18,236 nt of DNA, taken from positions 1-18,236 of the forward strand of contig JANYCL010000320.1 in assembly GCA_025360355.1 (NCBI GenBank), read 5' to 3'. The translations under genes were made by a program, and so were the position numbers. Shown one piece after another: positions 7,536-15,140 of this stretch; position 1 is the first letter of the stretch; each line of letters opens with the position of its first letter. Under the pieces are notes generated by a model. The model had not been told where the DNA came from. It saw only the letters and a list, made by a program, of their open reading frames with translations, and searched no databases. The DNA is from Sphingobacteriaceae bacterium (lineage in GTDB: Bacteria; Bacteroidota; Bacteroidia; B-17B0; Aurantibacillaceae).

Positions 7536-10178
7536 ATGAAAGTATATACTAAGAAATTAATTTTTGCATTTGCTTTTTGCTTAACACTAATGAGCGTAAA
7601 TGCTCAAGTAACCTGGACAAATGGAAACGGAACCAACATCTGGAGTGATCCGGGAAATTGGAACACTGCTTCAGTACCTGTTGCCGGAGATGATGTGATC
7701 TTTGATGGAACGTCAACGGCTAATTGTACTATTGATATGGATATTGACATAAACGATCTTACCATTACGGCAGCGTATACCGGTATTGTTGATGGAACAA
7801 CTGGTCAAAATAGAATCATTCAAACCAATAATTTTTCGCTTGCAGGCGGTACTTTTATTGCATCGGATGATACATGGAATGTTGTGGGTAATTTAACGCG
7901 TACAGGTGGTACTTTTAATAATAATGGAGGTTTAGTAATTATTTTCGTTACCTCAGGCACAACTAATACTATTAACGGAGCTTTTGATTTTAATGACCTA
8001 ACAATTACACATCCGCTTCCTGTAAGCGGTACAGCACAACGTAATGTTAATTTTAATTCTTCATCTACTACTAACTTTTTAAATCTTAGCGGTTCAAATA
8101 GAAATTATGGTTATCAAGGTACTATCACCATTTTTAATGATCTAAATTGTTTTGCAACAGGAACAGGAACATTTAATCCTGTCGGAAATACAGGAGTATT
8201 TCTTTTCTCAGGTGCAGGTCCTTGTCAAATTGTTGGAAATTCAACTGCCGGCAGGAATAAAATAGGAAATGTAACCTTGAATACTACTGGTTCTTTTGCA
8301 ATGAGTGCTCAGGTATCAATAACAGGCACTTGGTTAAATACACAAGTTGGTTCATTTAATCCCGGATCATCAACAGTGAATTTTTTCTTCGGTTCGTGTG
8401 TTGTTACAGGTGGAACAACAGCTACAACCCGTGCGTATTTTGATAATATTAATGTACAGTCAGGCGCTTCACTTAACGTAACAGCGGGTTCTCATGTTGA
8501 TCTAAGTGGAAGCTTAAGTCATAATGGTACTTATACTGGAAACACAAGTTTATTAAGATTCACCAACAATACTTCAGGAGCCCAAGCGATCAATGGTACA
8601 GCAGTTCTTACTTCAGTTAATGCAATGGAAAAAACAGGTAATGGGTCATTATCGTTTGGTCATGCAATTGATCTTTTAGATTCTATTAGAATTAGTGGTG
8701 GTGCAGTAACAGGAACTAACCTAACTTTAAAATCTACAAGCGCGTTAAAAGCACGTGTTGCAGAAATTAGCGGCGGCGGTTCTTTAGGCGGAACAATTTC
8801 AGTTGAAACTTTTATTCCTGGCGGCACAACAGATTGGGCGAATTTGGGCGCAAGCGGTGTTAGCGGTTTAACATTTAATAGCTGGTATGGAACTATACCA
8901 ATGGCGATCGAGGGTTCAGCTACAGGTGTTACTTCTGCAGGCGGACAATATTTTGAATCTGTTTGGAGATGGGATGAAACAAGCGCCACTGGATATGATT
9001 CTACCGTTGTTGTTACCGATCCAATTAATGTTGGTCAAGGCTATTGGATTTTTGTTGGTACTTCACTTGCCTCTTCAGGAAACATTACAACTTTAGTAAG
9101 CGGTATTCCTGTAACCAATGGTCAAACATTAGTGCAGACCAGTAGCGCACAAAGCGGATATTGTTTAGTTGCAAATCCATTTCCATCACCAATTTCCTGG
9201 GATAGAATTGTTGCACATAATGGAGGAAAAACATCAGGGGCTATTTATGTTTACAATGCAGATCTGGGATTAACAACTTCTTATGCGGGCGGGATTTCAA
9301 CACCAGGCGGTCCAACTAGTATCAGCAGCACTATTCCAATGGGACAAGGTTTTTATACCCAGTCATCAGGCACAGGTAATTTAAGCGTTTTAGAAAGTGA
9401 TAAAGTATCTAATAATACAAGTGCTAATCCTTTACTTAAAACTACTGCAGCTTCTATAGGTTCTGTGATCCGTCTACAAGTAAACGGTGGTGGTTATATG
9501 GATGAAACAGCAATACGTTTCCATTCCGCAGCAACAGCAGGGTTTGATAATAATCTTGATGCTAATAAATATTTTGATTCACCGGGTTATATAGGATATC
9601 CGGGTGCTTATACTAAACGTACTACTATTTCAACTAAAGGTGGAAGTGCAGATTATTCTATTAACAGCTTACCTTACGCTACTTTAACAAATGCGGTTAT
9701 TCCAGTATTAGTAAAGGTTTATACTTCGGGTCAGCATACTATCAGCGCAAGCGGATTATCTAATTTAGCACCCGGTACTTGTGTAATGTTATACGATAAA
9801 GTAACAAGTATTAATCACAATTTAGCTGCAAGTGATTATGTTTTCAATATTAATGATACAACTTCAGCGGCAAGATTTGACCTAACTATTTGTGCAAATA
9901 TCGCAGCCGGTATAAATAACAATGCCGCTGTTACAGATGGAAATGTTGCAATTAAGCAAGATGCTAACGGTGTTTATGTTCAATTAAATTTCGATAAAAA
10001 CACAAAGGCAACTATTACAGCAAGTAATATTTTAGGACAAAGTATCATGACAGCAAAAGAGGTTCAGGGAACTACAGAAAAATATTATCTTGATCTAAAT
10101 AATAAAGATCAGGTGATAATTGTAAATGTTACCACAAATGATAAACGTTATACTCAGAAAATAATTTCAGTGCATTAA
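7536..10178 (+). CDS. Large secreted surface protein with T9SS-type C-terminal domain
   Basis: 880-residue exported protein. Signal peptide MKVYTKKLIFAFAFCLTLMSVNAQ, then a W-x-W opening (WTNGNGTNIWSDPGNWNTAS at 26-45, followed by PVAGDDVIFDG). That opening is typical of Bacteroidota beta-helix or adhesin-like surface proteins whose N-terminal half is rich in Thr, Asn, Gly and Ser short beta strands. The region around 495-640 contains GQGYWIFVG and GYCLVANPFPSPISW, a block often found just ahead of secretion tails. The last ~78 residues (803-880, with LGQSIM and ending YTQKIISVH) resemble a T9SS type A sorting domain, although the usual FPNP entry motif is absent. No enzymatic domain is recognised. 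A structural or adhesive role outside the cell is inferred. The gene is monocistronic between its own promoter and a strong terminator. Confidence 0.85.
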   Translation: MKVYTKKLIFAFAFCLTLMSVNAQVTWTNGNGTNIWSDPGNWNTASVPVAGDDVIFDGTSTANCTIDMDIDINDLTITAAYTGIVDGTTGQNRIIQTNNFSLAGGTFIASDDTWNVVGNLTRTGGTFNNNGGLVIIFVTSGTTNTINGAFDFNDLTITHPLPVSGTAQRNVNFNSSSTTNFLNLSGSNRNYGYQGTITIFNDLNCFATGTGTFNPVGNTGVFLFSGAGPCQIVGNSTAGRNKIGNVTLNTTGSFAMSAQVSITGTWLNTQVGSFNPGSSTVNFFFGSCVVTGGTTATTRAYFDNINVQSGASLNVTAGSHVDLSGSLSHNGTYTGNTSLLRFTNNTSGAQAINGTAVLTSVNAMEKTGNGSLSFGHAIDLLDSIRISGGAVTGTNLTLKSTSALKARVAEISGGGSLGGTISVETFIPGGTTDWANLGASGVSGLTFNSWYGTIPMAIEGSATGVTSAGGQYFESVWRWDETSATGYDSTVVVTDPINVGQGYWIFVGTSLASSGNITTLVSGIPVTNGQTLVQTSSAQSGYCLVANPFPSPISWDRIVAHNGGKTSGAIYVYNADLGLTTSYAGGISTPGGPTSISSTIPMGQGFYTQSSGTGNLSVLESDKVSNNTSANPLLKTTAASIGSVIRLQVNGGGYMDETAIRFHSAATAGFDNNLDANKYFDSPGYIGYPGAYTKRTTISTKGGSADYSINSLPYATLTNAVIPVLVKVYTSGQHTISASGLSNLAPGTCVMLYDKVTSINHNLAASDYVFNINDTTSAARFDLTICANIAAGINNNAAVTDGNVAIKQDANGVYVQLNFDKNTKATITASNILGQSIMTAKEVQGTTEKYYLDLNNKDQVIIVNVTTNDKRYTQKIISVH

Positions 10179-10200
10179 GCTGAATAAAATTTAAACAATA

Positions 10201-10234
10201 AAAAAACCCCGGACTTACAGCTCCGGGGTTTTTT
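10201..10234. terminator. Intrinsic terminator, bidirectional
   Basis: A 13-bp perfect stem AAAAAACCCCGGA/TCCGGGGTTTTTT (10201-10213 with 10222-10234) encloses the 8-nt loop CTTACAGC. T runs follow the GC stem on both strands. It separates the T9SS protein gene from the convergent SSB gene. Confidence 0.93.
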
Positions 10235-10252
10235 ATTTTAGCGAAATGCTTA

Positions 10253-10588
10253 CTATTTTTTATCTATCATCAACATTTCATTCGCTACTATTTCTGTAAA
10301 GTATTTCTTTACGCCTTCCTTATCGGTGTAATTACGTGTGGTTAACTTACCATCAATAACTACCTGTGACCCTTTTTCAAGAAATTTTTCGGCTATACCT
10401 GCAAGTTTACCCCAGATCACAATATTGTGCCATTGGGTCTCGCTTACTTTTTCGCCTTTTTTATTTGTGTAATTATCCGAAGTTGCTACGGCAAAACGTG
10501 CCAGCTTGTTTCCGTTCTCTAAATTTTTTATTTCGGGGGCAGCACCTAAATTACCTATTAACTGTACTCGGTTTTTCATTGTCATCAT
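10253..10588 (-). CDS. ssb: Short single-stranded DNA-binding protein, copy 2
   Basis: 111-residue OB-fold SSB. The N-terminal strand MKNRVQLIGNLGAAPE, the central WHNIVIWGKLAGIAEKFLEKGS and the GKLTTRNYTDKEGVKKYFTEIVA block are diagnostic of the bacterial SSB core, which binds single-stranded DNA as a tetramer. The chain stops directly after the OB fold (MLMIDKK). The disordered linker and acidic DDIPF-like tip that recruits partner proteins in housekeeping SSB (about 150-180 aa) are absent. It is about 70% identical by eye over 107 positions to the neighbouring upstream copy, with 38 bp between them, so it is a tandem duplicate in one operon. The exact start is ambiguous (Met1, Met2 or Met4). 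Confidence 0.92.
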   Translation of the reverse strand: MMTMKNRVQLIGNLGAAPEIKNLENGNKLARFAVATSDNYTNKKGEKVSETQWHNIVIWGKLAGIAEKFLEKGSQVVIDGKLTTRNYTDKEGVKKYFTEIVANEMLMIDKK

Positions 10589-10626
10589 GATTTCTCGTTT
10601 TTTAATTGTTTTTATTTATTTAATTT

Positions 10627-10971
10627 TTAGTCCTGATTTTTTTTATTGTTTAAAAGAAGTTCCTGTGCTACAACCTCAGTAATGTATTTCTTGGAACCAT
10701 CTTTAGCTGTGTAGCTTCTGGAGCTTAACTTGCCATCAACAACAACTTCGTTGCCTTTTTTAAGTATTTTCTCTGCTATACCTGCAAGATTACCCCAGGC
10801 TACAACATTGTGCCAGTGTGTGGCGCTTATTTTTTCGCCTTTTTTGTTTAAATAGTTTTCCGAAGTTGCTATCGAAAAGCGCGCTACTTTGTTTCCGTTC
10901 TCTAAATTTTTTACTTCGGGTGTTGCTCCTAAATTGCCGATCAATTGTACGCGGTTTTTAATTGTATTCAT
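10627..10971 (-). CDS. ssb: Short single-stranded DNA-binding protein, copy 1
   Basis: 114-residue OB-fold SSB, first of the tandem pair. It carries KNRVQLIGNLGATPEVKNLENG, WHNVVAWGNLAGIAEKILKKGN and RSYTAKDGSKKYITEVVAQELL. Like its neighbour it ends after the fold, here with the basic tail NNKKNQD instead of an acidic tip. It therefore should bind single-stranded DNA but not dock the usual SSB partners through the C-terminus. Most differences from copy 2 are conservative, which argues that both are under selection. Hetero-tetramer formation is possible but unproven. The housekeeping ssb is presumably elsewhere. A long leader (about 106 nt from the candidate -7 box) precedes it. Confidence 0.92.
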   Translation of the reverse strand: MNTIKNRVQLIGNLGATPEVKNLENGNKVARFSIATSENYLNKKGEKISATHWHNVVAWGNLAGIAEKILKKGNEVVVDGKLSSRSYTAKDGSKKYITEVVAQELLLNNKKNQD

Positions 10972-11285
10972 AATTTTGTTTTTTTAATGTGTGCTCTTAT
11001 GGCCCACGTTTTACATTATTTAATTATTTATTTTTTCTGTCTGATTAAAACTTCGTTGCAACGGTTGTTTGATTTCGACGAGACAAAGGTATGGCAGGTA
11101 AAAAACAGGAGTCGTATAATAAACAGTTGTATTCGGATAAAGTCGTTTACAAACGGTTACAAATGTAAATGAAAAAATGCTGGAGCGCAGTGATATCAAC
11201 GCTTTTGACGATTTTTGTGTTGATCTAAAAATTTGTGATTAAAATAGTCCGAAAACGGCCTAGAACTAGTTAAGGATAGACAAAA
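10972..11285. other. 314-bp intergenic region upstream of the tandem ssb genes
   Basis: No protein gene is supported here; an open frame of 75 codons on the plus strand has no credible composition. It contains the palindrome CGTTGCAACG (11054-11063), a near-palindrome CGTTTACAAACG (11143-11154) and two perfect minus-strand -7 boxes: TACCTTTG (11091 to 11084) and TACATTTG (11167 to 11160). It looks like a regulatory leader for the ssb pair. Confidence 0.5.
11084..11091 (-). promoter_or_regulatory. Candidate -7 box for the ssb pair
   Basis: Minus-strand TACCTTTG is a perfect TAnnTTTG. Transcription from here would give a leader of about 105 nt that includes the CGTTGCAACG palindrome near its 5' end. 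There is no clear TTTG at -33. A second perfect -7 box lies upstream (minus-strand TACATTTG, 11167 to 11160), so the choice between them is open. Confidence 0.35.
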
Positions 11286-11543
11286 CTATTGAAGTTTACA
11301 AGTTGTAGACTCGTAACTACAGCCCGAACCTACTAAAGGACGATTACTGTTAGCACAAGATTTTTCTGCATCCTCTTTTTTCTTTTTAGTATAAGTTAAG
11401 GTTTCAACGCGGTCATAATAACTACATTCAGGTCCGGTTCCGGGTTGTGCTCCAGAAACGGTACAAATGCATACATAATCCTTTTTGCACGAACATAGTA
11501 CACATAAACAAACAATACCTAAAAAAAAGACATTCTTTCTCAT
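11286..11543 (-). CDS. Small Cys-rich lipoprotein, function unknown
   Basis: 85-residue protein with an N-terminal lipoprotein signal peptide. A basic start (MRKN), a hydrophobic stretch and the lipobox LCSC place the lipidated cysteine at residue 19. The mature part of about 67 residues has six further cysteines (25, 27, 40, 63, 75, 82), enough for three disulfides, and a Lys-rich patch TKKKKEDAEK near the middle. This suggests a small disulfide-stabilised domain anchored in a membrane. The product is not recognised. It lies 66 bp downstream of the TPR sensor gene on the same strand and may be the last gene of that transcript, since no terminator is seen between them. Confidence 0.75.
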   Translation of the reverse strand: MRKNVFFLGIVCLCVLCSCKKDYVCICTVSGAQPGTGPECSYYDRVETLTYTKKKKEDAEKSCANSNRPLVGSGCSYESTTCKLQ

Positions 11544-11609
11544 CAGTTTTTTTAATTTAAAGAGGCTTAACGAGTATACAAAAAATAATGTAATATCCTA
11601 TAAACCTAG

Positions 11610-13010
11610 CTATTTTTTTAAGCGTTCAAGACTTTTCTCAATATATTTTTCAGTAGGAAGATGGGCTTGCTGTATTTTTTTTGCATAATTTATACTATCC
11701 GTCATACCTTTGTTTTTTTCTTCAATTATTTCTTTTTGTTGCGAAATAATAGAACTCGCTTTTTGTTTCTGACGATAGCCGCGTAAAATAAAAACTAGTA
11801 AAAATAAAAGAAGTACAGAGCCTGCAATAAATCCGTTACGCTGCGTATGCTGTTTTTCGGCCTCCGCTTTTTGCACTAAAATTTCAATATCTTTTTTTTC
11901 CGATTCATATTTGGTTTGCATTTCGGTGAGGGTTTTATTGTTATCTTCATTCACCAAAGAATCTTGAAATGCTGCTGTCATTTCTGAATATTCAAGGGCT
12001 TCTTTGTAATTACCCATGAGCTTATAAATACCCGATAAACTTTTATAAACCAGATGTCGGTTAAATGTAAAATCGGTAGAATCGGCAATTATCCTCGCTG
12101 AATCTATATAGGTAAGTGCAGTTTTATAATTTTTTTCTTCAGCATAGATCTCACCAATACCCAAATAGCAGCTCGTTGCTTCAACCAGGTAATCGGTGTT
12201 TCTGAATATATTAAGTGCTTTTTGTTTGTATTCACGCGATTTTTTAAGATCATCCATACCAAAATAAATTGCTCCTATATCCTGATAGCAACTGGCAACA
12301 TTAAAAAGATTATTTGTTTTAATACTTAAAGCCAGCGCTTTTTCTTGGTATTGGAGCGCTTTTTTATAATCGTGAAGGGCGTTGAAACAATTGCCTAAAT
12401 TATTATAAGGCGTAATTAATTCTTTTTCCACTCCAATATGGATCCTTTTTTCTATTGATTTAGAGTAGTATGTGATCGCTTCTTTGTAACGATTTTGTTC
12501 ATAAAATATATTGCCGATATTGTTTTCTACCATGGCAATCTTCCCTTCTAGTTTCAAATTTTCATAAACACCAGCGGCTAAATGATAATAACTAAGGGAT
12601 TTATCCGACATGTTCTTTCGCAGATAACCATTAGCGAGCAATGTATACGCATCTCCATCAAACTCAGCAGTAAAAACTGGACCTTTTATAATGAGTACTT
12701 TTTTCGCAAAATCAATAGATTTATCGAAATTGTTTTTTAAAAAATAGTAAACTGAATAAGAAACATTTACTTCCTTTAAAGCTCTTTTGTAATTTAGATC
12801 TTCGGCACTTTCCAATGCTTCCTTTAAATAAATTAAAGCTGAATCGGGATTGCCGTGAAAATGGAGCCGGCCAATTGTGATTAGAGTATTTATCCTTGTA
12901 GTGTCGTTTGAGTTTATTAAAACCTTATGAAGCGAATCAATTCGGTGATTTTGTCCGGAAACAATTTGCAGGCAGAAGCAGTACAGAAATATTATTTTAA
13001 ATTTCATCAT
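11610..13010 (-). CDS. TPR sensor protein with TM segment and SpoIIE-type linker but no phosphatase domain
   Basis: 466-residue protein. I chose the ATG at 13010 because it overlaps the phosphatase stop as ATGA and starts with a signal peptide (MMKFKIIFLYCFCLQIVSGQ). A longer frame to 13031 would hide that signal. About seven tetratricopeptide repeats fill residues 35-350 (for example NNLGNCFNALHDYKKALQYQ, then EKALAL), predicted periplasmic. A coiled coil, a TM segment (about 394-411, AGSVLLLFLLVFILRGY) and a 55-residue cytoplasmic tail follow. The tail contains EKNKGMTDSINYAKKIQQ (431-448) and ends EKYIEKSLERLKK. In related Bacteroidota proteins this linker runs straight into a PP2C/SpoIIE domain, but here the gene stops, and the next 66 bp to the lipoprotein gene leave no room for a lost domain. 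Periplasmic sensing passed to a partner phosphatase is inferred. Confidence 0.88.
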   Translation of the reverse strand: MMKFKIIFLYCFCLQIVSGQNHRIDSLHKVLINSNDTTRINTLITIGRLHFHGNPDSALIYLKEALESAEDLNYKRALKEVNVSYSVYYFLKNNFDKSIDFAKKVLIIKGPVFTAEFDGDAYTLLANGYLRKNMSDKSLSYYHLAAGVYENLKLEGKIAMVENNIGNIFYEQNRYKEAITYYSKSIEKRIHIGVEKELITPYNNLGNCFNALHDYKKALQYQEKALALSIKTNNLFNVASCYQDIGAIYFGMDDLKKSREYKQKALNIFRNTDYLVEATSCYLGIGEIYAEEKNYKTALTYIDSARIIADSTDFTFNRHLVYKSLSGIYKLMGNYKEALEYSEMTAAFQDSLVNEDNNKTLTEMQTKYESEKKDIEILVQKAEAEKQHTQRNGFIAGSVLLLFLLVFILRGYRQKQKASSIISQQKEIIEEKNKGMTDSINYAKKIQQAHLPTEKYIEKSLERLKK

Positions 13011-14326
13011 AATTTTATTCCAATAACACACACATCATCCACTTGTTCTAATTTACATTTCCAATCTTCAAAAGTAGAATCTAAAATTTCTTTTTGTTGG
13101 TTTAAGGGTTTCGACGAAATGGTTTGTAATACTTCATTCAATTGTTTGTATCTGAATTTTTTTCCTTTCAGGCCACCAAACTGATCGGCATAACCATCCG
13201 TGTACAAATACAAAGTATCACCTTGGGTATAATTTATTTTATAACTTTTAAAATCTTCAATTTTTTCGCCAACACCAACAGGCATTTTATCTTTTTCTAA
13301 TTCAGTAATTAAATTACCCGAAAGTAAAATGGGCGAATTATTAGCGGCCGAGTAGGTGATCGTGTTTTTTGTTTTATCAAAACAAATTAATATTCCGTCG
13401 AAACCATCTTTTTGTCCGTCCTTACCTAAATTCTCAATTAATCTTGTGCGGGCGTGATTAAAAATGGCGTGGGGCTCCAGAATATTTTTTTCAGTGATGG
13501 CCTCGTTTAAAAATGAGATATTCAATAAACTCATAAAGGCACCGGGCACGCCATGACCCGTACTATCGCAAACAGCCAGATAAAATAAATTATCTTTTTT
13601 TGTGGCCCAGTAAAAATCGCCGCTTACAATATCTTTTGGTTTGAACAAAATAAAGTGTTCGCCTAAATTATTTTGCAACAGGTCATCGTGCGCTAATAAA
13701 GTGTACTGAATTTTTTTTGCGTAATTAATGCTGTCAAGGATCTCTTTATTTTTTTCAGATAAAATAGCGCGGCTCTCATTTAATTCATTCTTAAAAATAA
13801 AAACAACGGTTAACGTAGTGATCATTACAGTAAAAAGATTTAAAATAAAAAGGAACATTGCCCAGGGAATATTACAGATTGGTGGAATGGTCATGTTGCA
13901 ATAAATAGAGACAGACATTACCACAATTGTGTAACAGGTAAACAAAATAGATTGTTTGTTAGTAGGAAAAAAGATAAGGGGTGGCACTGAAAGAACTAAA
14001 AAACCAAGATAGAAGCCTGCGTCCTTACCGGAAAGAACCGAAACAACTCCAAATAGTAGAGAGGCAAAAAGAACAACAAAAATTCTTCCGGTATTTAAAC
14101 CAAACCATTTATTTAAAAATAAGGGCAAAGTAAAAATTACAATTCCGATCGAAAAAATAAGAGCGAGTGGATAGAAACCGGTAAGAGAAAACATTATTAC
14201 ATAAGCAATCGAGATTGGAACTCCTGTAAAACTTATCCCGTTTACCAAACGTATCTGTTCAGCTATATCAAGCGGCGTTCCCGGTTTGATGCCATAGCTA
14301 ACAATGGCGAGAAATTTTTGTTTCAT
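13007..14326 (-). CDS. Membrane-bound SpoIIE/PP2C-family serine phosphatase
   Basis: 439-residue protein. About six TM segments (residues 30-180) form an integral-membrane sensor. A linker helix EKNKEILDSINYAKKIQ (191-207) then leads into a complete PP2C-type SpoIIE domain (about 222-439): FKPKDIVSGDFYW with Asp237, CDSTGHGVPGAFMS with Asp254, FDGILICF, YTDGYADQFGG with Asp377, and the C-terminal DDVCVIGIK with Asp430/431. These are the metal-binding acidic residues of the family, so it should be active. Such enzymes dephosphorylate anti-sigma-factor antagonists or related proteins; no such target lies in this window. Its ATG overlaps the upstream sensor stop, and its stop overlaps the TPR gene start, both as ATGA. 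It is therefore the middle gene of a coupled trio and the only one with a catalytic domain. Confidence 0.92.
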   Translation of the reverse strand: MKQKFLAIVSYGIKPGTPLDIAEQIRLVNGISFTGVPISIAYVIMFSLTGFYPLALIFSIGIVIFTLPLFLNKWFGLNTGRIFVVLFASLLFGVVSVLSGKDAGFYLGFLVLSVPPLIFFPTNKQSILFTCYTIVVMSVSIYCNMTIPPICNIPWAMFLFILNLFTVMITTLTVVFIFKNELNESRAILSEKNKEILDSINYAKKIQYTLLAHDDLLQNNLGEHFILFKPKDIVSGDFYWATKKDNLFYLAVCDSTGHGVPGAFMSLLNISFLNEAITEKNILEPHAIFNHARTRLIENLGKDGQKDGFDGILICFDKTKNTITYSAANNSPILLSGNLITELEKDKMPVGVGEKIEDFKSYKINYTQGDTLYLYTDGYADQFGGLKGKKFRYKQLNEVLQTISSKPLNQQKEILDSTFEDWKCKLEQVDDVCVIGIKL

Positions 14327-15039
14327 TTATTTTCTTTTAACCTTTTTAAATTTTTCTCAATATGTTTTTCTTTTGGCATTAAAGTTTGTTGAATGCGTTT
14401 AGCGTATTTAATGCTATCGGTAATTTCCTTGTTTTTTTCAGTAATGAGATCGTTTTTTTCTTGCAGTTCTTTTTCATACGCATCTGAATCCTGTTTAAAA
14501 TAACGGATCACAAAAAACAGTACTGCAAAAACCGATATTAAGGTGAAATAATAATATTGGGATTCCATTTGTTTTGGAAGGTGCAGAATTGGTTCATGCG
14601 TATTTTGATACCATGATGCGAAAACAAAAGCGACCACATTGATGTAAAAAACGAAATAGATGACCCATGTTTTTCTGAATAAAAGAATCGGAATGGTTGC
14701 TGTTGTGAAAAAGAAAAAGCGGTCGCCCAGATCAATACTGTTGAAAACGCAAACTATTAATAAACAAATAAGCGGTGTAAATGTGAAGAACCATTTTGTA
14801 AAAGTGAGCCATCCCCTCGAGTTAAAAAAGGGAGCTGCCGAAAATGCAAAAAAGAAAGGCACACAAAAATAAATCATGTCGTAGGTTTTAAGTACAGGAA
14901 CTAATGCAACGAACATGAGCATTAATACGGCAAGTATCATACTCATCCTGTTAATGATGAGTATGCATTTCCGGTCGTGCGAATTTTCAGCAAATGAAAT
15001 ACCTGAATGAGCTATCTTTTCTATAAATCCTTTGATCAT
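14323..15039 (-). CDS. Multi-TM sensor with SpoIIE-type linker but no phosphatase domain
   Basis: 238-residue integral membrane protein, first gene of the signalling operon. A short cytoplasmic N-terminus is followed by about six TM segments (29-50, 55-75, 82-100, 106-121, 126-145, 162-183). This matches the layout of the sensor half of the next gene, so the two are probably paralogous. A charged coiled coil then carries EKNKEITDSIKYAKRIQQ (201-218) and ends EKHIEKNLKRLKENK. The chain stops at the position where the PP2C domain starts in the neighbouring protein. The stop codon overlaps the phosphatase ATG by 4 bases (ATGA), so it is a designed gene end, not a remnant. It may act as a regulatory partner that dimerises with the phosphatase through the shared linker (inference). 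Confidence 0.85.
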   Translation of the reverse strand: MIKGFIEKIAHSGISFAENSHDRKCILIINRMSMILAVLMLMFVALVPVLKTYDMIYFCVPFFFAFSAAPFFNSRGWLTFTKWFFTFTPLICLLIVCVFNSIDLGDRFFFFTTATIPILLFRKTWVIYFVFYINVVAFVFASWYQNTHEPILHLPKQMESQYYYFTLISVFAVLFFVIRYFKQDSDAYEKELQEKNDLITEKNKEITDSIKYAKRIQQTLMPKEKHIEKNLKRLKENK

Positions 15040-15071
15040 CTGGTTCCGGTTTTGAATAAGATTTTACCTCT

Positions 15072-15079
15072 TAAATATA
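15072..15079 (-). promoter_or_regulatory. Candidate -7 box for the three-gene sensor operon
   Basis: Minus-strand TATATTTA matches TAnnTTTG at 7 of 8 positions and would give a leader of about 27 nt before the ATG at 15039. No good -33 box is seen. A TACTAT half-site resembling the repressor operator overlaps its upstream edge (15078-15083). Confidence 0.3.
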
Positions 15080-15108
15080 CTATTTTTTTAACCCCCTAAA
15101 AGCGGTGA

Positions 15109-15140
15109 TTTGGAGATTACTATAAATTGTAGTATATTTG
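15109..15140 (+). promoter_or_regulatory. Promoter of the XRE-S24 repressor gene
   Basis: TTTG (15109-15112), a 20-bp spacer and TATATTTG (15133-15140) match both boxes of the Bacteroidota consensus perfectly. The transcript should begin near 15147, about 10 nt before the ATG. Confidence 0.75.
15118..15134. promoter_or_regulatory. Operator-like palindrome O1 in the repressor promoter
   Basis: TACTATAAATTGTAGTA is a 17-bp palindrome with one mismatched pair (positions 6 and 12). It lies between the -33 and -7 boxes and overlaps the first two bases of the -7 box, the classical place for autorepression by the adjacent HTH protein. Confidence 0.6.

Noticed and set aside
10945..11172. 75-codon plus-strand frame upstream of ssb
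   Set aside because: It overlaps the ssb start and the candidate ssb promoter, has no recognisable domain and an implausible composition.
11544..11609. Remnant of a phosphatase domain lost by frameshift after the TPR protein
   Set aside because: Only 66 bp remain before the next gene; no frame encodes PP2C motifs, so the gene genuinely ends at the linker.
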